Assembly: GCF_022347565.1 (NCBI RefSeq)
Contig: NZ_JAKRGH010000013.1
Span: 62,001-126,000 of the forward strand
DNA: 64,000 bases
Direction of reading: 5' to 3'
Source of the DNA: Vibrio sp. Of7-15
GTDB lineage: Bacteria > Pseudomonadota > Gammaproteobacteria > Enterobacterales > Vibrionaceae
Shown: in pieces, positions 8,721 through 17,175 of the stretch
Position numbering within the stretch: the stretch's first letter is position 1
Layout: every line of letters starts with the position of its first letter
The notes under the pieces: model-generated
Told to the model about the DNA's origin: nothing
The model's database searches: none
What the model saw: the letters and a program-made list of their open reading frames with translations, nothing else
Translations under genes and position numbers: made by a program

Positions 8721-9308
8721 TTAACCTAAGTTTTCTTTTACATAAGGCAGCATATCATCAACCGTTCTACCTGTTGCTGGTATGCCTTTTGAAGCAAAAG
8801 TCCACTCATTGTTATTGCGGCTCACCAATGCGATGAATGTGCCTGTGTGATTGCCTTGTTCATTCAATGTAAAGCGGCAGACTTCTTTATTGGATTGATC
8901 AAGCACACGACAAAACGCATTTTCAACTTGATTAAAACTTTGGCCTCTGAAGCTATTCACAACCAGCGCTAAATGTGTTGTAGCGGCTGGTAATTTTTTC
9001 AGATTAACCGTGATTTTTTCATCATCACCGTCACCATCACCAGTTAAATTATCCCCTTGGTGGCGAACACTTTTACATTTAGTGGACAGCTTTTGGAACC
9101 AAACTTTATCCACTAAATTGCCGTCTTTATCGAGCAGAAGGCACGAAGCATCTAGATCAATGCTCCCACCACCGCCGCCAAACAAAGATCCGAAAAAACC
9201 TGACTTTTTAACAGGATCCCAGCCTAGCCCTAGTGTGATTTTGGTGAGTTCAGAGTCTACTGATTTTGTTAATGAAATTGAGCTGTTCTTTTTCAGTGAA
9301 ATTGCCAT
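8721..9308 (-). CDS. TerD-family stress protein (TerZ-like)
   Basis: 195 residues, one TerD domain starting MAISLKKNSSISLTK, with the family marker LGLGWDP, the acidic DLDASC loop, GDNLTGDGDGDDE (calcium-binding type) and the conserved strand LALVVNSFRGQSFNQVENAF. A Phe/Gly insertion at about 36-48 (GFFGSLFGGGGG) resembles TerZ. TerD-family proteins bind calcium and act in tellurite, phage and chemical stress responses at the membrane; the molecular activity is not settled. Last gene of the minus-strand ter series, 44 bp after the other TerD gene. terB, terC and terA are not present in the window. Confidence 0.9.
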   Translation of the reverse strand: MAISLKKNSSISLTKSVDSELTKITLGLGWDPVKKSGFFGSLFGGGGGSIDLDASCLLLDKDGNLVDKVWFQKLSTKCKSVRHQGDNLTGDGDGDDEKITVNLKKLPAATTHLALVVNSFRGQSFNQVENAFCRVLDQSNKEVCRFTLNEQGNHTGTFIALVSRNNNEWTFASKGIPATGRTVDDMLPYVKENLG

Positions 9309-9352
9309 TTCGATATACCTATGCTGTCATTATTCAAATGAATACGTGCTGT

Positions 9353-9928
9353 TTACTGATATCCATTAACGAAATCAGCTAGGCCTAGTTGGTAACCTGC
9401 ACCAATTGCTTGGAATGTCCACTGGCCATTCTCTTTAAACACTGAACCAAATTGAACAGACGTTTCGTTATCAAAATCATTGCCTAGGTTATATTGGGCG
9501 ATTAGCTTACCAGTGTCTTGGTTATAAAGCTTAATGTAGCTATTTTTTAGCATGCCAAAGTTATGCTTACGGCTTTCAGCTTCGTGGATAGTTACAATAA
9601 GAGAAATTTCATCCACCTTTGGATCCAGCTTGGTCAGGTTAATTTCAATAACCTCATCATCGCCAGATCCATCACCTGTGCGGTTGTCACCTGCGTGGTT
9701 TACTGCGCCTTGAGGGCATTTTAAGTTATTGTAAAAGACAAAATGCTCATCTGATATTAACTTAGGCTCACCTTGCGTGTTGTGCTGGCAGATAAAAGCC
9801 GAGGAATCGAGATCAAATGGTGTATGTTCCGTTACCGGATCCCAACCCAAACCCAAACGTAAGTTGACTAGGGTTGGTTCTTCTTTTACCAAGTTGATTG
9901 AGTTGCCTTTTTCTAAGTTAATTGCCAT
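9353..9928 (-). CDS. TerD-family stress protein (TerD/TerE-like)
   Basis: 191 residues with the complete TerD domain: MAINLEKGNSINLVKE, LGLGWDP, FDLDSSAF, HAGDNRTGDGSGDDE, SLIVTIHEAESRKHNFG and an end typical of TerD/TerE (GAGYQLGLADFVNGY). The acidic loops are the expected calcium-binding sites. It lies 25 bp after telA and 44 bp before the TerZ-like gene, in one probable operon. The pair probably works with the TelA-type proteins encoded upstream. A specific letter (D or E) cannot be assigned safely. Confidence 0.9.
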   Translation of the reverse strand: MAINLEKGNSINLVKEEPTLVNLRLGLGWDPVTEHTPFDLDSSAFICQHNTQGEPKLISDEHFVFYNNLKCPQGAVNHAGDNRTGDGSGDDEVIEINLTKLDPKVDEISLIVTIHEAESRKHNFGMLKNSYIKLYNQDTGKLIAQYNLGNDFDNETSVQFGSVFKENGQWTFQAIGAGYQLGLADFVNGYQ

Positions 9929-9953
9929 GTTTTCACCTGTGATGTATTTGTTT

Positions 9954-11117
9954 TTAGTTTGATAAGACAGTCAGTAGCTCTGTTTTCATTGATTCCATTT
10001 TCTGACTTGCGGCCAGTCGCTGTCTTGAGCCTTCTTGTTCAATAGACACCACATCTTGAAGTGTTGAAATTAGGGTGTTTTGAACATGCTCAAGGGTTTC
10101 GACATCGACGATAGAGCGTTGACTAGACTGAGCCACCGCTAAGGTATTTTGTCTTAGCAAGTCAGCATTTTTACGAATTAAGTCATTCGTGGCATCATCA
10201 ATTTTATTGCTAAGTTGAATCGATTTTTTCTGCTCAATCATGGAAATTGCCAACGTAAATTGCTTTTTCCAAGCTGGAATCGTTAGCATTTTGATGTTTT
10301 GAAACTTTTCAACTAAGAGAATATTGCTGGACTGAACCATGCGGATCATCGGAGCCGTTTGCAGTGCCATGGTTTGTAAGGATTTTAAGTCGTGTACGCG
10401 CTTTTCAATTCTTGTTGCAGTGTCTTTTAGATCATTCAATTGCTGAGCGACAAATGGAGAGGAAGTGGCTTGCTCCGTCATTTCTGCGATTTTTTTATTG
10501 ATGAGCTGAAGTTTCGATTCACCATAGATAATGCTAAGGGAAAGCTCTTTATATTCAGCCATGTTGTGGAAGAAAACGGTATCGAGTTGGTTCGCGCGCT
10601 CTTGTAGACTTGCTTGTTGCTTATCCACTTCTTTAATAAGGCGGTCTAGCTGAGTGTTCACTGAGTTAAAGTGAGCAAGGATTTTTTCTTTGGTGTTCTT
10701 GATTTTCGATACGATTCGAGAAAACACATTATTGTCACCAATAAGGGCATCTATTTTTACCCCTTTAGCCAACCCAATCACTTCATTTAAGTTTTTACCC
10801 ATGTCTTCAAGATCGTTACATCTAACGTGCTTAAGCATGTCATCGGAATAACTGCTGATACGCTCAGCAGACACTTGACCTAAGGTGGCAATACCACTTG
10901 GGCTGTAGATATCGATGTTTGAAAGCTGATTGATGACATTTTGAGTGACTTCATCGGAGTCTAATAGGCATTGTTCAAGCTCATTTTGATAAGAAAGAAC
11001 GACTTCTTTGACTGATGTTTCAATGACTGTCATGTCAGCAGAGGTGTTTGCAAGAGAGCTTTCTTGCGACTCTGTGGTTTTTTTTGATACAAATATTGGT
11101 TTAAATGCCATTTTCAT
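9954..11117 (-). CDS. telA: Toxic anion resistance protein, TelA/KlaA family
   Basis: About 387 residues beginning MKMAFKPIFVSKKTTESQ; largely alpha-helical and coiled-coil. The TelA-family core is visible as LGQVSAERISSYSDDMLKHV, a central helical region, then TAPMIRMVQSSNILLVEKFQ and MLTIPAWKKQFTLAISMIEQ. Family members are linked to tellurite and other toxic-anion resistance and often sit beside TerD genes, as here. The frame is open to 11159, but that part overlaps the upstream gene; a GGAG site supports the ATG at 11117 or 11111. It overlaps the upstream TelA-like gene by about 17 bp, so the two are probably co-translated. Confidence 0.82.
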   Translation of the reverse strand: MKMAFKPIFVSKKTTESQESSLANTSADMTVIETSVKEVVLSYQNELEQCLLDSDEVTQNVINQLSNIDIYSPSGIATLGQVSAERISSYSDDMLKHVRCNDLEDMGKNLNEVIGLAKGVKIDALIGDNNVFSRIVSKIKNTKEKILAHFNSVNTQLDRLIKEVDKQQASLQERANQLDTVFFHNMAEYKELSLSIIYGESKLQLINKKIAEMTEQATSSPFVAQQLNDLKDTATRIEKRVHDLKSLQTMALQTAPMIRMVQSSNILLVEKFQNIKMLTIPAWKKQFTLAISMIEQKKSIQLSNKIDDATNDLIRKNADLLRQNTLAVAQSSQRSIVDVETLEHVQNTLISTLQDVVSIEQEGSRQRLAASQKMESMKTELLTVLSN

Positions 11118-12144
11118 TGAGCTCCGCGATACTGTTAAATAAACTTTCTTGTACATCATTCAATTCATGAAATAATGAAACTTCGCTTTTTTCATCAATT
11201 GCAATGGCAGTAAGAAATTGTTGTTTCCAAATTTGGATGATGTTTGCTCTGATGTACTCTAATCGAGTAAAACCACTGATGAGATTCGATGAATACAATT
11301 TAAGTTGTGGTAAAGTCAGTAGAACAGATTGTCTTAATATCATTAAGTTTGATATTTTTCGTTCCCAACGCAAAATGGATTCTTTATTGTTTGAGATCTT
11401 ATCAATATAGAAAGGATCCAAGTTATCAGAGTCTAAATTGTCACCAGATAAATTTTCAGAGGTGTAATGACTGATTTTGAGCTTTAAAGACAGTAGTCTT
11501 ATATTTAGGTCGTTATATATACTTTCTATTTCATTCATCAAAGCATCAAATTCGTGCATTGTGCTTTTCATTTTATCAAGATCATTAAAGACAGTATCAA
11601 TGTCTTTATCTATTTGATCGCAAGCAAAATCAAACTCAACTTTTATTCTATCCACTTTTGTTTTTCTATTATTTAGCAGGCGAGATAATTTTGTGCTGAG
11701 TTTGTTGGGGTTAAAAATAGAAATATTAATGCTTTTTGCAATATCGATCACCTTATTACCCAGCCAAGTAAGCTTGTCCACTTTTCCTAGCTTAGCGTAA
11801 TCGGAAAGATCACCTTGTACATTCTGAAATCGTTGAGATAAATCATTGCCAAACTCAATTTGATAATTGATGTTTTCTATATCAATTTCATCAAAGTATA
11901 CTCTAGACTTCAGGTAGTCATTATCCGTGAATGATAAGTTATTAAACTCTTGTGTGCTTAATAAATCGTCAACACGTTGCTTCCAATCATCGGGAATGTC
12001 AATATTGCTGTTTACTTTATGTGCTTTATTAAAAAAAAGTACAGAAGGTGCTTTTTTATGGCTATCTTCATTTTTGGGCTTCTTTTTTACATCAGAAAAT
12101 AACTTAATATTTTTATTGTTTGAAGAGTGGAATGTTTTCACCAT
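11101..12144 (-). CDS. Divergent TelA-like helical protein
   Basis: About 347 residues from the ATG at 12144 (a TTG at 12177 is an alternative). Rich in Asn, Ile, Lys, Asp and Ser, predicted alpha-helical. Its C-terminal third parallels the TelA protein encoded next: LLTLPQLKLYSSNLISGF then ANIIQIWKQQFLTAIAI, compared with TAPMIRMVQSSNILLVEKF then TIPAWKKQFTLAISM. I therefore read it as a strongly diverged TelA paralogue. Composition is more AT-rich than its neighbours, which may mean lateral origin or relaxed constraint. First gene of the ter series. A weak ribosome site makes the exact start uncertain. Confidence 0.65.
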   Translation of the reverse strand: MVKTFHSSNNKNIKLFSDVKKKPKNEDSHKKAPSVLFFNKAHKVNSNIDIPDDWKQRVDDLLSTQEFNNLSFTDNDYLKSRVYFDEIDIENINYQIEFGNDLSQRFQNVQGDLSDYAKLGKVDKLTWLGNKVIDIAKSINISIFNPNKLSTKLSRLLNNRKTKVDRIKVEFDFACDQIDKDIDTVFNDLDKMKSTMHEFDALMNEIESIYNDLNIRLLSLKLKISHYTSENLSGDNLDSDNLDPFYIDKISNNKESILRWERKISNLMILRQSVLLTLPQLKLYSSNLISGFTRLEYIRANIIQIWKQQFLTAIAIDEKSEVSLFHELNDVQESLFNSIAELNENGI

Positions 12145-12177
12145 AAAAAGCTGCTTACTATTCAATATAAAAAACAA

Positions 12178-12785
12178 GACTATTATTATGTACTTAAGTG
12201 TCTGTGTGAAGGTGTTACTTTGACGGTTGTATTGGTTATTTTGACTTTTTTCTTGGTTAAACTGTATGAGAGCGAAATGAGTTTATTTTAGATTTTGCTG
12301 TTGTATCAAGAATGTTATTTTAGTTATAAAAATATTTCCAGTTTAAATCAGTAAGATCACTTTTTTATATGGAATATAAGATGATATTTTTGATGATAAG
12401 AACGGGGGGAGCCTTGTTTATGGCTTATTAAACTTTGATTCCTCTGCATTTAATATGAGAATGTTAAATAAGTAATCGCTTAGGTTAACAGAACGGTTTA
12501 CATTATTTATAAAATACTGGAATAGATTTTATGAGACAAATTTATTTAAAACTGTGATTTAAGATGATATCTTTTTGGTTATTCTTAATTTTGAGAGTGT
12601 ATCTTGATAAAAATTTGATAGCTTTATTAGGTTTCTCTGGAAGAAGTATTTCGATCCTCGAGAGGTAAGATTAAAAATAAAATGATGCAATAAATATTAC
12701 ATCAAGTATATAAATTATAGATGTTATGTTATTACATTCTTTTAAGTCTATATACTCTTCTCAACCTATATTTAAGGAATGAACT
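12178..12785. other. Long AT-rich divergent promoter region
   Basis: About 600 bases between the leftward ter series and the rightward PspA/flotillin genes. No ORF with a credible ribosome site is seen. It must carry promoters for both groups. I found no convincing sigma-54 site (expected for E. coli pspA) and no strong hairpin. Confidence 0.6.
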
Positions 12786-13376
12786 ATGAACGCAGCGTTT
12801 CTCTCTCGTTTTAAGCGTTTCATTCACTCACATTTCAGAGCCGCTTTTAATGAAATAAGAGGTGAGACACAAGATTCGATTCAGGCGAAGACCATTCAAA
12901 AAATTGATACAGCTTGTTCAGACATAAAGCACTTACTTGGAAAAGAAGAAGCCAAAAAATACCTTGCAACATCTAAATTGTTAGAGTTGAAGTCGGACGA
13001 TTCTCTGCTTAATCAGGAAATACAGCTTGCTATTAATGAAGAAGATGATGAATTAGCGAGATCTGCGATTGAAAAGCAAATGGGGATTAAATCTCAAATA
13101 ACAGGATTGGAAAATCTCATACTGGAATTTGATGATGAGATGAAACGAATGGAGTTATACCTTCATGATTTGTTGTCTGAGAAAAAAGCTCTTAAAGCAA
13201 ATACAATGAATGTGGCTTTCTCGGCTGAGTTGGATGAGTTTTTGGACAAAAAAAAGCGAGCGATAAATCATGATGTTCTGAAGCCTAAGGAGCTCGTTGA
13301 ATTAGATGAACTTGCTCATGCTGCTAAGGTCGATGAGAGGTTAGCCGCTTTTAAAGAAAAGGGTAATTTACAATGA
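12786..13376 (+). CDS. PspA/IM30-like coiled-coil protein
   Basis: 196 residues, almost entirely charged coiled coil, starting with a short amphipathic segment (FLSRFKRFIHSHFRAAF) that could bind membrane, as in PspA/Vipp1 proteins. The rest resembles the long helical hairpin of PspA (ITGLENLILEFDDEMKRMEL) but is shorter than E. coli PspA (about 220). PspA-type proteins form helical scaffolds that seal or remodel stressed inner membrane. It overlaps the next gene by four bases (ATGA) and leads the YqiJ/YqiK-like genes, a known family association. ATG preceded by AAGGAA. Confidence 0.72.
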   Translation: MNAAFLSRFKRFIHSHFRAAFNEIRGETQDSIQAKTIQKIDTACSDIKHLLGKEEAKKYLATSKLLELKSDDSLLNQEIQLAINEEDDELARSAIEKQMGIKSQITGLENLILEFDDEMKRMELYLHDLLSEKKALKANTMNVAFSAELDEFLDKKKRAINHDVLKPKELVELDELAHAAKVDERLAAFKEKGNLQ

Positions 13377-14026
13377 GTTTTTTATTATTAGATGACAACC
13401 TTATTTTTATGGTTTCGTTGTGCCTAATGTTATTCATTGCCATTGCAGAGGGGCTGCTCACTGTGATTGGTATTGGAATAGTAGGCGCAATAGCCAATTT
13501 ATTACCGGATTTTGATCTTGATACTCACGAAGCTCACGGGGAGACTAAGGGGGTTGCGAGCCATTTTCTGAGTTGGTTGAAAGTGGGGCAGTTACCCGCG
13601 CTCGTGATATTAGTGGTTGTTTTAACCAGTTTTGGCGTGACAGGTTTGTTACTTCAAGCAACTTTGCTTAGCGTTGTTAGTTTTACCTTACCGTCTTTTA
13701 TTGTTTGGTTACCTGCATTTATTATTTCATTGCCTCTGATCAGAACCATGAATGGCCTACTTGGTAAAATTGGTTTTAAAGATGAAACAGAAGTGATTAA
13801 TACTAATGATTTAGTAGGGCTTGTGGCTACCATCACCATAGGTACTGCCAAGAAAGGCAGTCCAGCCGAGGCCAGAGTAACCGATCGTTTTCAAACGACT
13901 CATTATGTCTTGGTTGAACCGGATAGTGATATTTCGGTCAAGCGAGGAGAGTCTTTATTGCTAGTTCAAAAAAATGGCAATCAGTTTATCGGTATTATAC
14001 CGACGCATTCATCATTAAGTAAATAA
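13373..14026 (+). CDS. YqiJ-like inner-membrane OB-fold (NfeD-related) protein
   Basis: 217 residues. Membrane segments at about 12-38, 65-90 and 95-122, followed by a soluble C-terminal domain (from about 140) with beta-strand pattern (LVGLVATITIGTAKKGSPAE, ISVKRGESLLLVQKNGNQFI), consistent with the OB-fold of YqiJ/NfeD proteins. These proteins work with flotillin-type SPFH partners; here the flotillin gene follows after 10 bases. The start overlaps the PspA-like gene by four bases, so the three proteins are probably made together. Confidence 0.75.
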   Translation: MSFLLLDDNLIFMVSLCLMLFIAIAEGLLTVIGIGIVGAIANLLPDFDLDTHEAHGETKGVASHFLSWLKVGQLPALVILVVVLTSFGVTGLLLQATLLSVVSFTLPSFIVWLPAFIISLPLIRTMNGLLGKIGFKDETEVINTNDLVGLVATITIGTAKKGSPAEARVTDRFQTTHYVLVEPDSDISVKRGESLLLVQKNGNQFIGIIPTHSSLSK

Positions 14027-14036
14027 TAGGATAATT

Positions 14037-15785
14037 ATGGAAAATACAGTGGATTTGTTCATGAGTAACGCTCAGCTTATTGGGATCATTGCCGGCGCTA
14101 TCTTTATAGGCCTAATTTTGATCGGAATTATTATTGCTCGTTTGTATGCCAGAGCATCAAAAGAACTGGCATTTGTGCGAACGGGTATGGGTGGTCAAAA
14201 AGTTGTGATGAATGGCGGTGCATTGGTACTTCCTGTTCTGCATGAAACGATTAAAGTGAATATGAACACGTTACGTCTTGGGGTAGAGCGTAAAAACGAT
14301 CAGGCTCTGATCACCAAAGACCGTTTACGTGTGGATGTTTTGGCTGAGTTTTATTTACGCGTTAAGCCGGACTTAGAAGCGATTGCAAATGCAGCGCAAA
14401 CTTTAGGTGATCGGACACTGGATCCAGAGCAGTTAAAACACATGATTGAAGGTAAGTTTGTTGATGCTTTACGTGCAGTAGCGGCTGAATTAAACATGAC
14501 AGATTTACATGAAAAACGTGCTGATTTTGTACAACGTGTTCAGCAAGCGGTTGCTGAGGATCTGCATAAAAACGGTCTGGAATTGGAATCTGTATCGTTG
14601 ACGGGACTGGATCAAACAGACAAGAAATACTTCAATCCTGATAACGTGTTTGATGCTCAAGGTCTAGCTATCATTACTGAGCAAACTCAAGCGAGATTAA
14701 AGCAAATTAACGATGTTGAACAGGAAACGGCCGTTGAAATTGCGAATAAAAACCGTGAAGCTCGTGAACGTCAGCTTCAAATTGAACGTGATGTAAAATA
14801 CGCGGAATTAGAGCAAGCGCGAGAGCTTGAAACTCGAGAAGCCGAACAAAGTGCAGCGATTACGAAACAAAAAGCTGAGCAAGAGCGCCAAGCTAAAGAA
14901 GCGGAAATCGAAGCAAATCGTTTGGTTGAGCAACGCGATATTGAAGCCAAACGTGAAGTGGAAGCGGCTGAAATTCAAAAAGCGAAAGCTATTGAAGAGC
15001 AAAACATTGCTCGTCAACAAGCCATTGAAATTGCAGAGCAAAACCGTCAAATTGCGGTGGCTGAAAAATCAAAAGAGCAGTCAGAAGCGGATAAACAAGC
15101 GAATGAAGCGTTGGCTCTTGCGGTAAAAGCGGAAGAAGAAGTGGTAACCGTTAGGCAAATTGAAGAAGCGAATCGACAGAAGAAAATTGAAATTATTGAT
15201 GCTCAAAAAGAAGCTGAGCGTCAAGCTACAGGGATCAAAGTTGAAGCGGCTGCTGCAAAAATTGCCGCAGAAGATGAAGCGGAATCTATTCGTCTTAAAG
15301 CTCAAGCGGATGCCGATGCTATTTCTATTCGTGCTATTGCCGACGAGAAGAAATTTAAAGTCGAGGCTGAAGGTCAGCGTCAGATGAATGATGCGTTAAA
15401 TAGCCTAAACCAAGCGCAAATTGAGTTGAAACGCGTGCTTTCTCTGCATGCGGTGTTGCCTGACGTTATCGAGAAAAGCGTTAAGCCACTTGAGAATATT
15501 GAAAGTGTGCGTATTGCATCCATCGATGGCCTGAATGGGATCACACAAGGCCAAGAGGGAGGCGCTCCAGCATCAATCCATGGGGGATCTTTAGCCGATC
15601 AAGTGGTGTCCGCTTCGCTAAAACATCAAGCACTTAAACCAATGGTGGATAACTTGATGGAAGCCGCTGGGCTTGCAAGTGTTGCAGATACCAGTGGGCT
15701 AGTAGAAGCAATCACCAAAGCAGAAGCGCCTGCTAAGCTGGATTCTGAGCCACTTGCTGACGCTGCGGTAGAAAAAATTAGTTAA
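14037..15785 (+). CDS. Flotillin-family SPFH protein (YqiK-like)
   Basis: 582 residues. An N-terminal membrane segment (IGIIAGAIFIGLILIGIIIA) is followed by the SPFH/band-7 domain (about 40-210: FVRTGMGGQKVVMNGGALVL, ISTLE-type NMNTLRLGVERKNDQALITK), then a very long Glu/Ala/Lys/Gln-rich coiled coil (about 220-470) typical of flotillins, and a C-terminal oligomerisation region. Flotillins form membrane microdomain scaffolds. Third gene of the PspA-like/YqiJ/YqiK series, with a good ribosome site (AGGATAATT before ATG) and a terminator at 15811-15842. Length fits E. coli YqiK (about 550). Confidence 0.88.
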   Translation: MENTVDLFMSNAQLIGIIAGAIFIGLILIGIIIARLYARASKELAFVRTGMGGQKVVMNGGALVLPVLHETIKVNMNTLRLGVERKNDQALITKDRLRVDVLAEFYLRVKPDLEAIANAAQTLGDRTLDPEQLKHMIEGKFVDALRAVAAELNMTDLHEKRADFVQRVQQAVAEDLHKNGLELESVSLTGLDQTDKKYFNPDNVFDAQGLAIITEQTQARLKQINDVEQETAVEIANKNREARERQLQIERDVKYAELEQARELETREAEQSAAITKQKAEQERQAKEAEIEANRLVEQRDIEAKREVEAAEIQKAKAIEEQNIARQQAIEIAEQNRQIAVAEKSKEQSEADKQANEALALAVKAEEEVVTVRQIEEANRQKKIEIIDAQKEAERQATGIKVEAAAAKIAAEDEAESIRLKAQADADAISIRAIADEKKFKVEAEGQRQMNDALNSLNQAQIELKRVLSLHAVLPDVIEKSVKPLENIESVRIASIDGLNGITQGQEGGAPASIHGGSLADQVVSASLKHQALKPMVDNLMEAAGLASVADTSGLVEAITKAEAPAKLDSEPLADAAVEKIS

Positions 15786-15810
15786 TTAACAATTTGCTGA
15801 TTAAAATAAA

Positions 15811-15842
15811 AAGCCGAGTACAGCATTGTACCCGGCTTTTTT
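15811..15842 (+). terminator. Rho-independent terminator after the flotillin gene
   Basis: AAGCCG and GTAC-type arms pair around AGCATT (AAAGCCGAGTAC with GTACCCGGCTTTT, one mismatch), ending in a T-run. Placed 26 bases after the stop codon. Confidence 0.8.
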
Positions 15843-15883
15843 ATTGTTAGTGCCTAAGGTTGACGGAATAGCATGGGATCGTT

Positions 15884-17035
15884 ATGGAATCACTTTCTTT
15901 ATCGCAAGCCAGAAAATTGGCGTTATTATCACAAGGCCTTTTGGGTAAACCTTCTGAAGGGTGTGCGTATTCAAAAAGCCTAGAGGTCATTGAGCGTCTG
16001 GGTTATGTACAAATCGATACCATTGCGGTGGTACAACGAGCTCATCATCACACCCTTTGGAGTAGAAACCCCTCTTATAATGAAGCTCATCTTCAAAAAA
16101 TGGTGGCGGAGAAAAAGGTGTTTGAGTATTGGTCACACGCTGCTGCTTATTTGCCCATGAGAGATTTTCGCTTTACTTTGCCTCGAAAAATGGCGATTAA
16201 GTCAGGAAAACAGAACCATTGGTATCAAAAAGATCACCAATTGATGCGTGACGTTTTGGCACGGATTGAAGATGAAGGCCCTTTGATGGCAAAAGATTTT
16301 ACGGGCGAAAATCGTACAAGCCAGGGCTGGGGCAGTAAGCCAACGAAGCGAGCCTTGGAAACCTTGTACATGCAAGGGGATTTGATGATCTCTGAGCGAC
16401 GTAATTTTCATAAAGTGTATGACTTAACCGAGCGAGTATTACCAAATGATGTGGATTTGTCGCTGCCTACTGAGCAAGAATACGGGCAGTTTTTAGTTCG
16501 GAGTTATTTAAGAGCACACGGTTTTGGTAGCCTGACTGAAATGAATTATTTACTAAAGGGTGTGAAAAATTTGCTCAAACACGCTTTAAATGATTTATGT
16601 GATAGCGGCGAAATAGAAAAAGTAACTGTGAATAAGACAGAATACTATGCTTCTAACAACGTACTTACCTTACTGAATCAAGGTTTAAACGAGAAGCAAG
16701 TTAAGTTTCTGTCGCCATTTGATAATTTGTTGATCCAACGTAAGCGCGCCAGTACGATTTTTCAGTTTGATTACCTGCTCGAATGTTATGTTCCTGGACC
16801 AAAGCGTCAGTTTGGTTACTTTTGTTTGCCCATTCTTTGGGGAGACAATCTAGTGGCAAGAGCGGATTGCAAAGTGGATAAGCGTACTTCGACACTCCAT
16901 GTTATCCACCTGTACATGGAACCTACACTCGATAAACAAGATAATTTTTTAGAAGCTTTTGAAGAAGAACTCAGTGTATTTGCTCAATTCAATCAGTGTA
17001 ACCACCATAAAATTGAGAAGGTGTCACGTTGTTAG
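15884..17035 (+). CDS. Winged-helix DNA glycosylase of the YcaQ/AlkX family
   Basis: 383 residues, usual length for the HTH_42 (AlkZ/YcaQ) family. Seen: the N-terminal SLSQARKLALLSQGLLG, the catalytic-type motif GYVQIDTIAVVQRAHHHTLW (QxD, as in YcaQ rather than the QxQ of AlkZ), EYWSHAAAYLPM, and the C-terminal LSPFDNLLIQRKRASTIFQF and CLPILWGDNLVARADCK. YcaQ-type enzymes unhook interstrand crosslinks and remove alkylated bases in base excision repair. It stands alone after the flotillin terminator. The start ATG is 98 bp beyond the previous gene. Confidence 0.85.
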   Translation: MESLSLSQARKLALLSQGLLGKPSEGCAYSKSLEVIERLGYVQIDTIAVVQRAHHHTLWSRNPSYNEAHLQKMVAEKKVFEYWSHAAAYLPMRDFRFTLPRKMAIKSGKQNHWYQKDHQLMRDVLARIEDEGPLMAKDFTGENRTSQGWGSKPTKRALETLYMQGDLMISERRNFHKVYDLTERVLPNDVDLSLPTEQEYGQFLVRSYLRAHGFGSLTEMNYLLKGVKNLLKHALNDLCDSGEIEKVTVNKTEYYASNNVLTLLNQGLNEKQVKFLSPFDNLLIQRKRASTIFQFDYLLECYVPGPKRQFGYFCLPILWGDNLVARADCKVDKRTSTLHVIHLYMEPTLDKQDNFLEAFEEELSVFAQFNQCNHHKIEKVSRC

Positions 17036-17175
17036 TCTTAATGATAAGAAGTTCATTACGGGACATAGTACAAGAGTGTTATGGTAAACAATGAACGCAG
17101 AAGCGAGACTCACTTTTTACGTGATAAGCTTTGCAGTGCGAAAAATTAAAAGTTTAATAGGTTAAAGGTAGATAT

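Noticed and set aside
8721-12144. Complete tellurite-resistance (ter) operon
   Set aside because: Only TelA- and TerD-type genes are present; terA, terB and terC are absent, so resistance cannot be claimed.
14808-15387. Several antisense and out-of-frame frames inside the flotillin gene
   Set aside because: They are by-products of the Glu/Lys/Ala-rich coiled-coil coding sequence.
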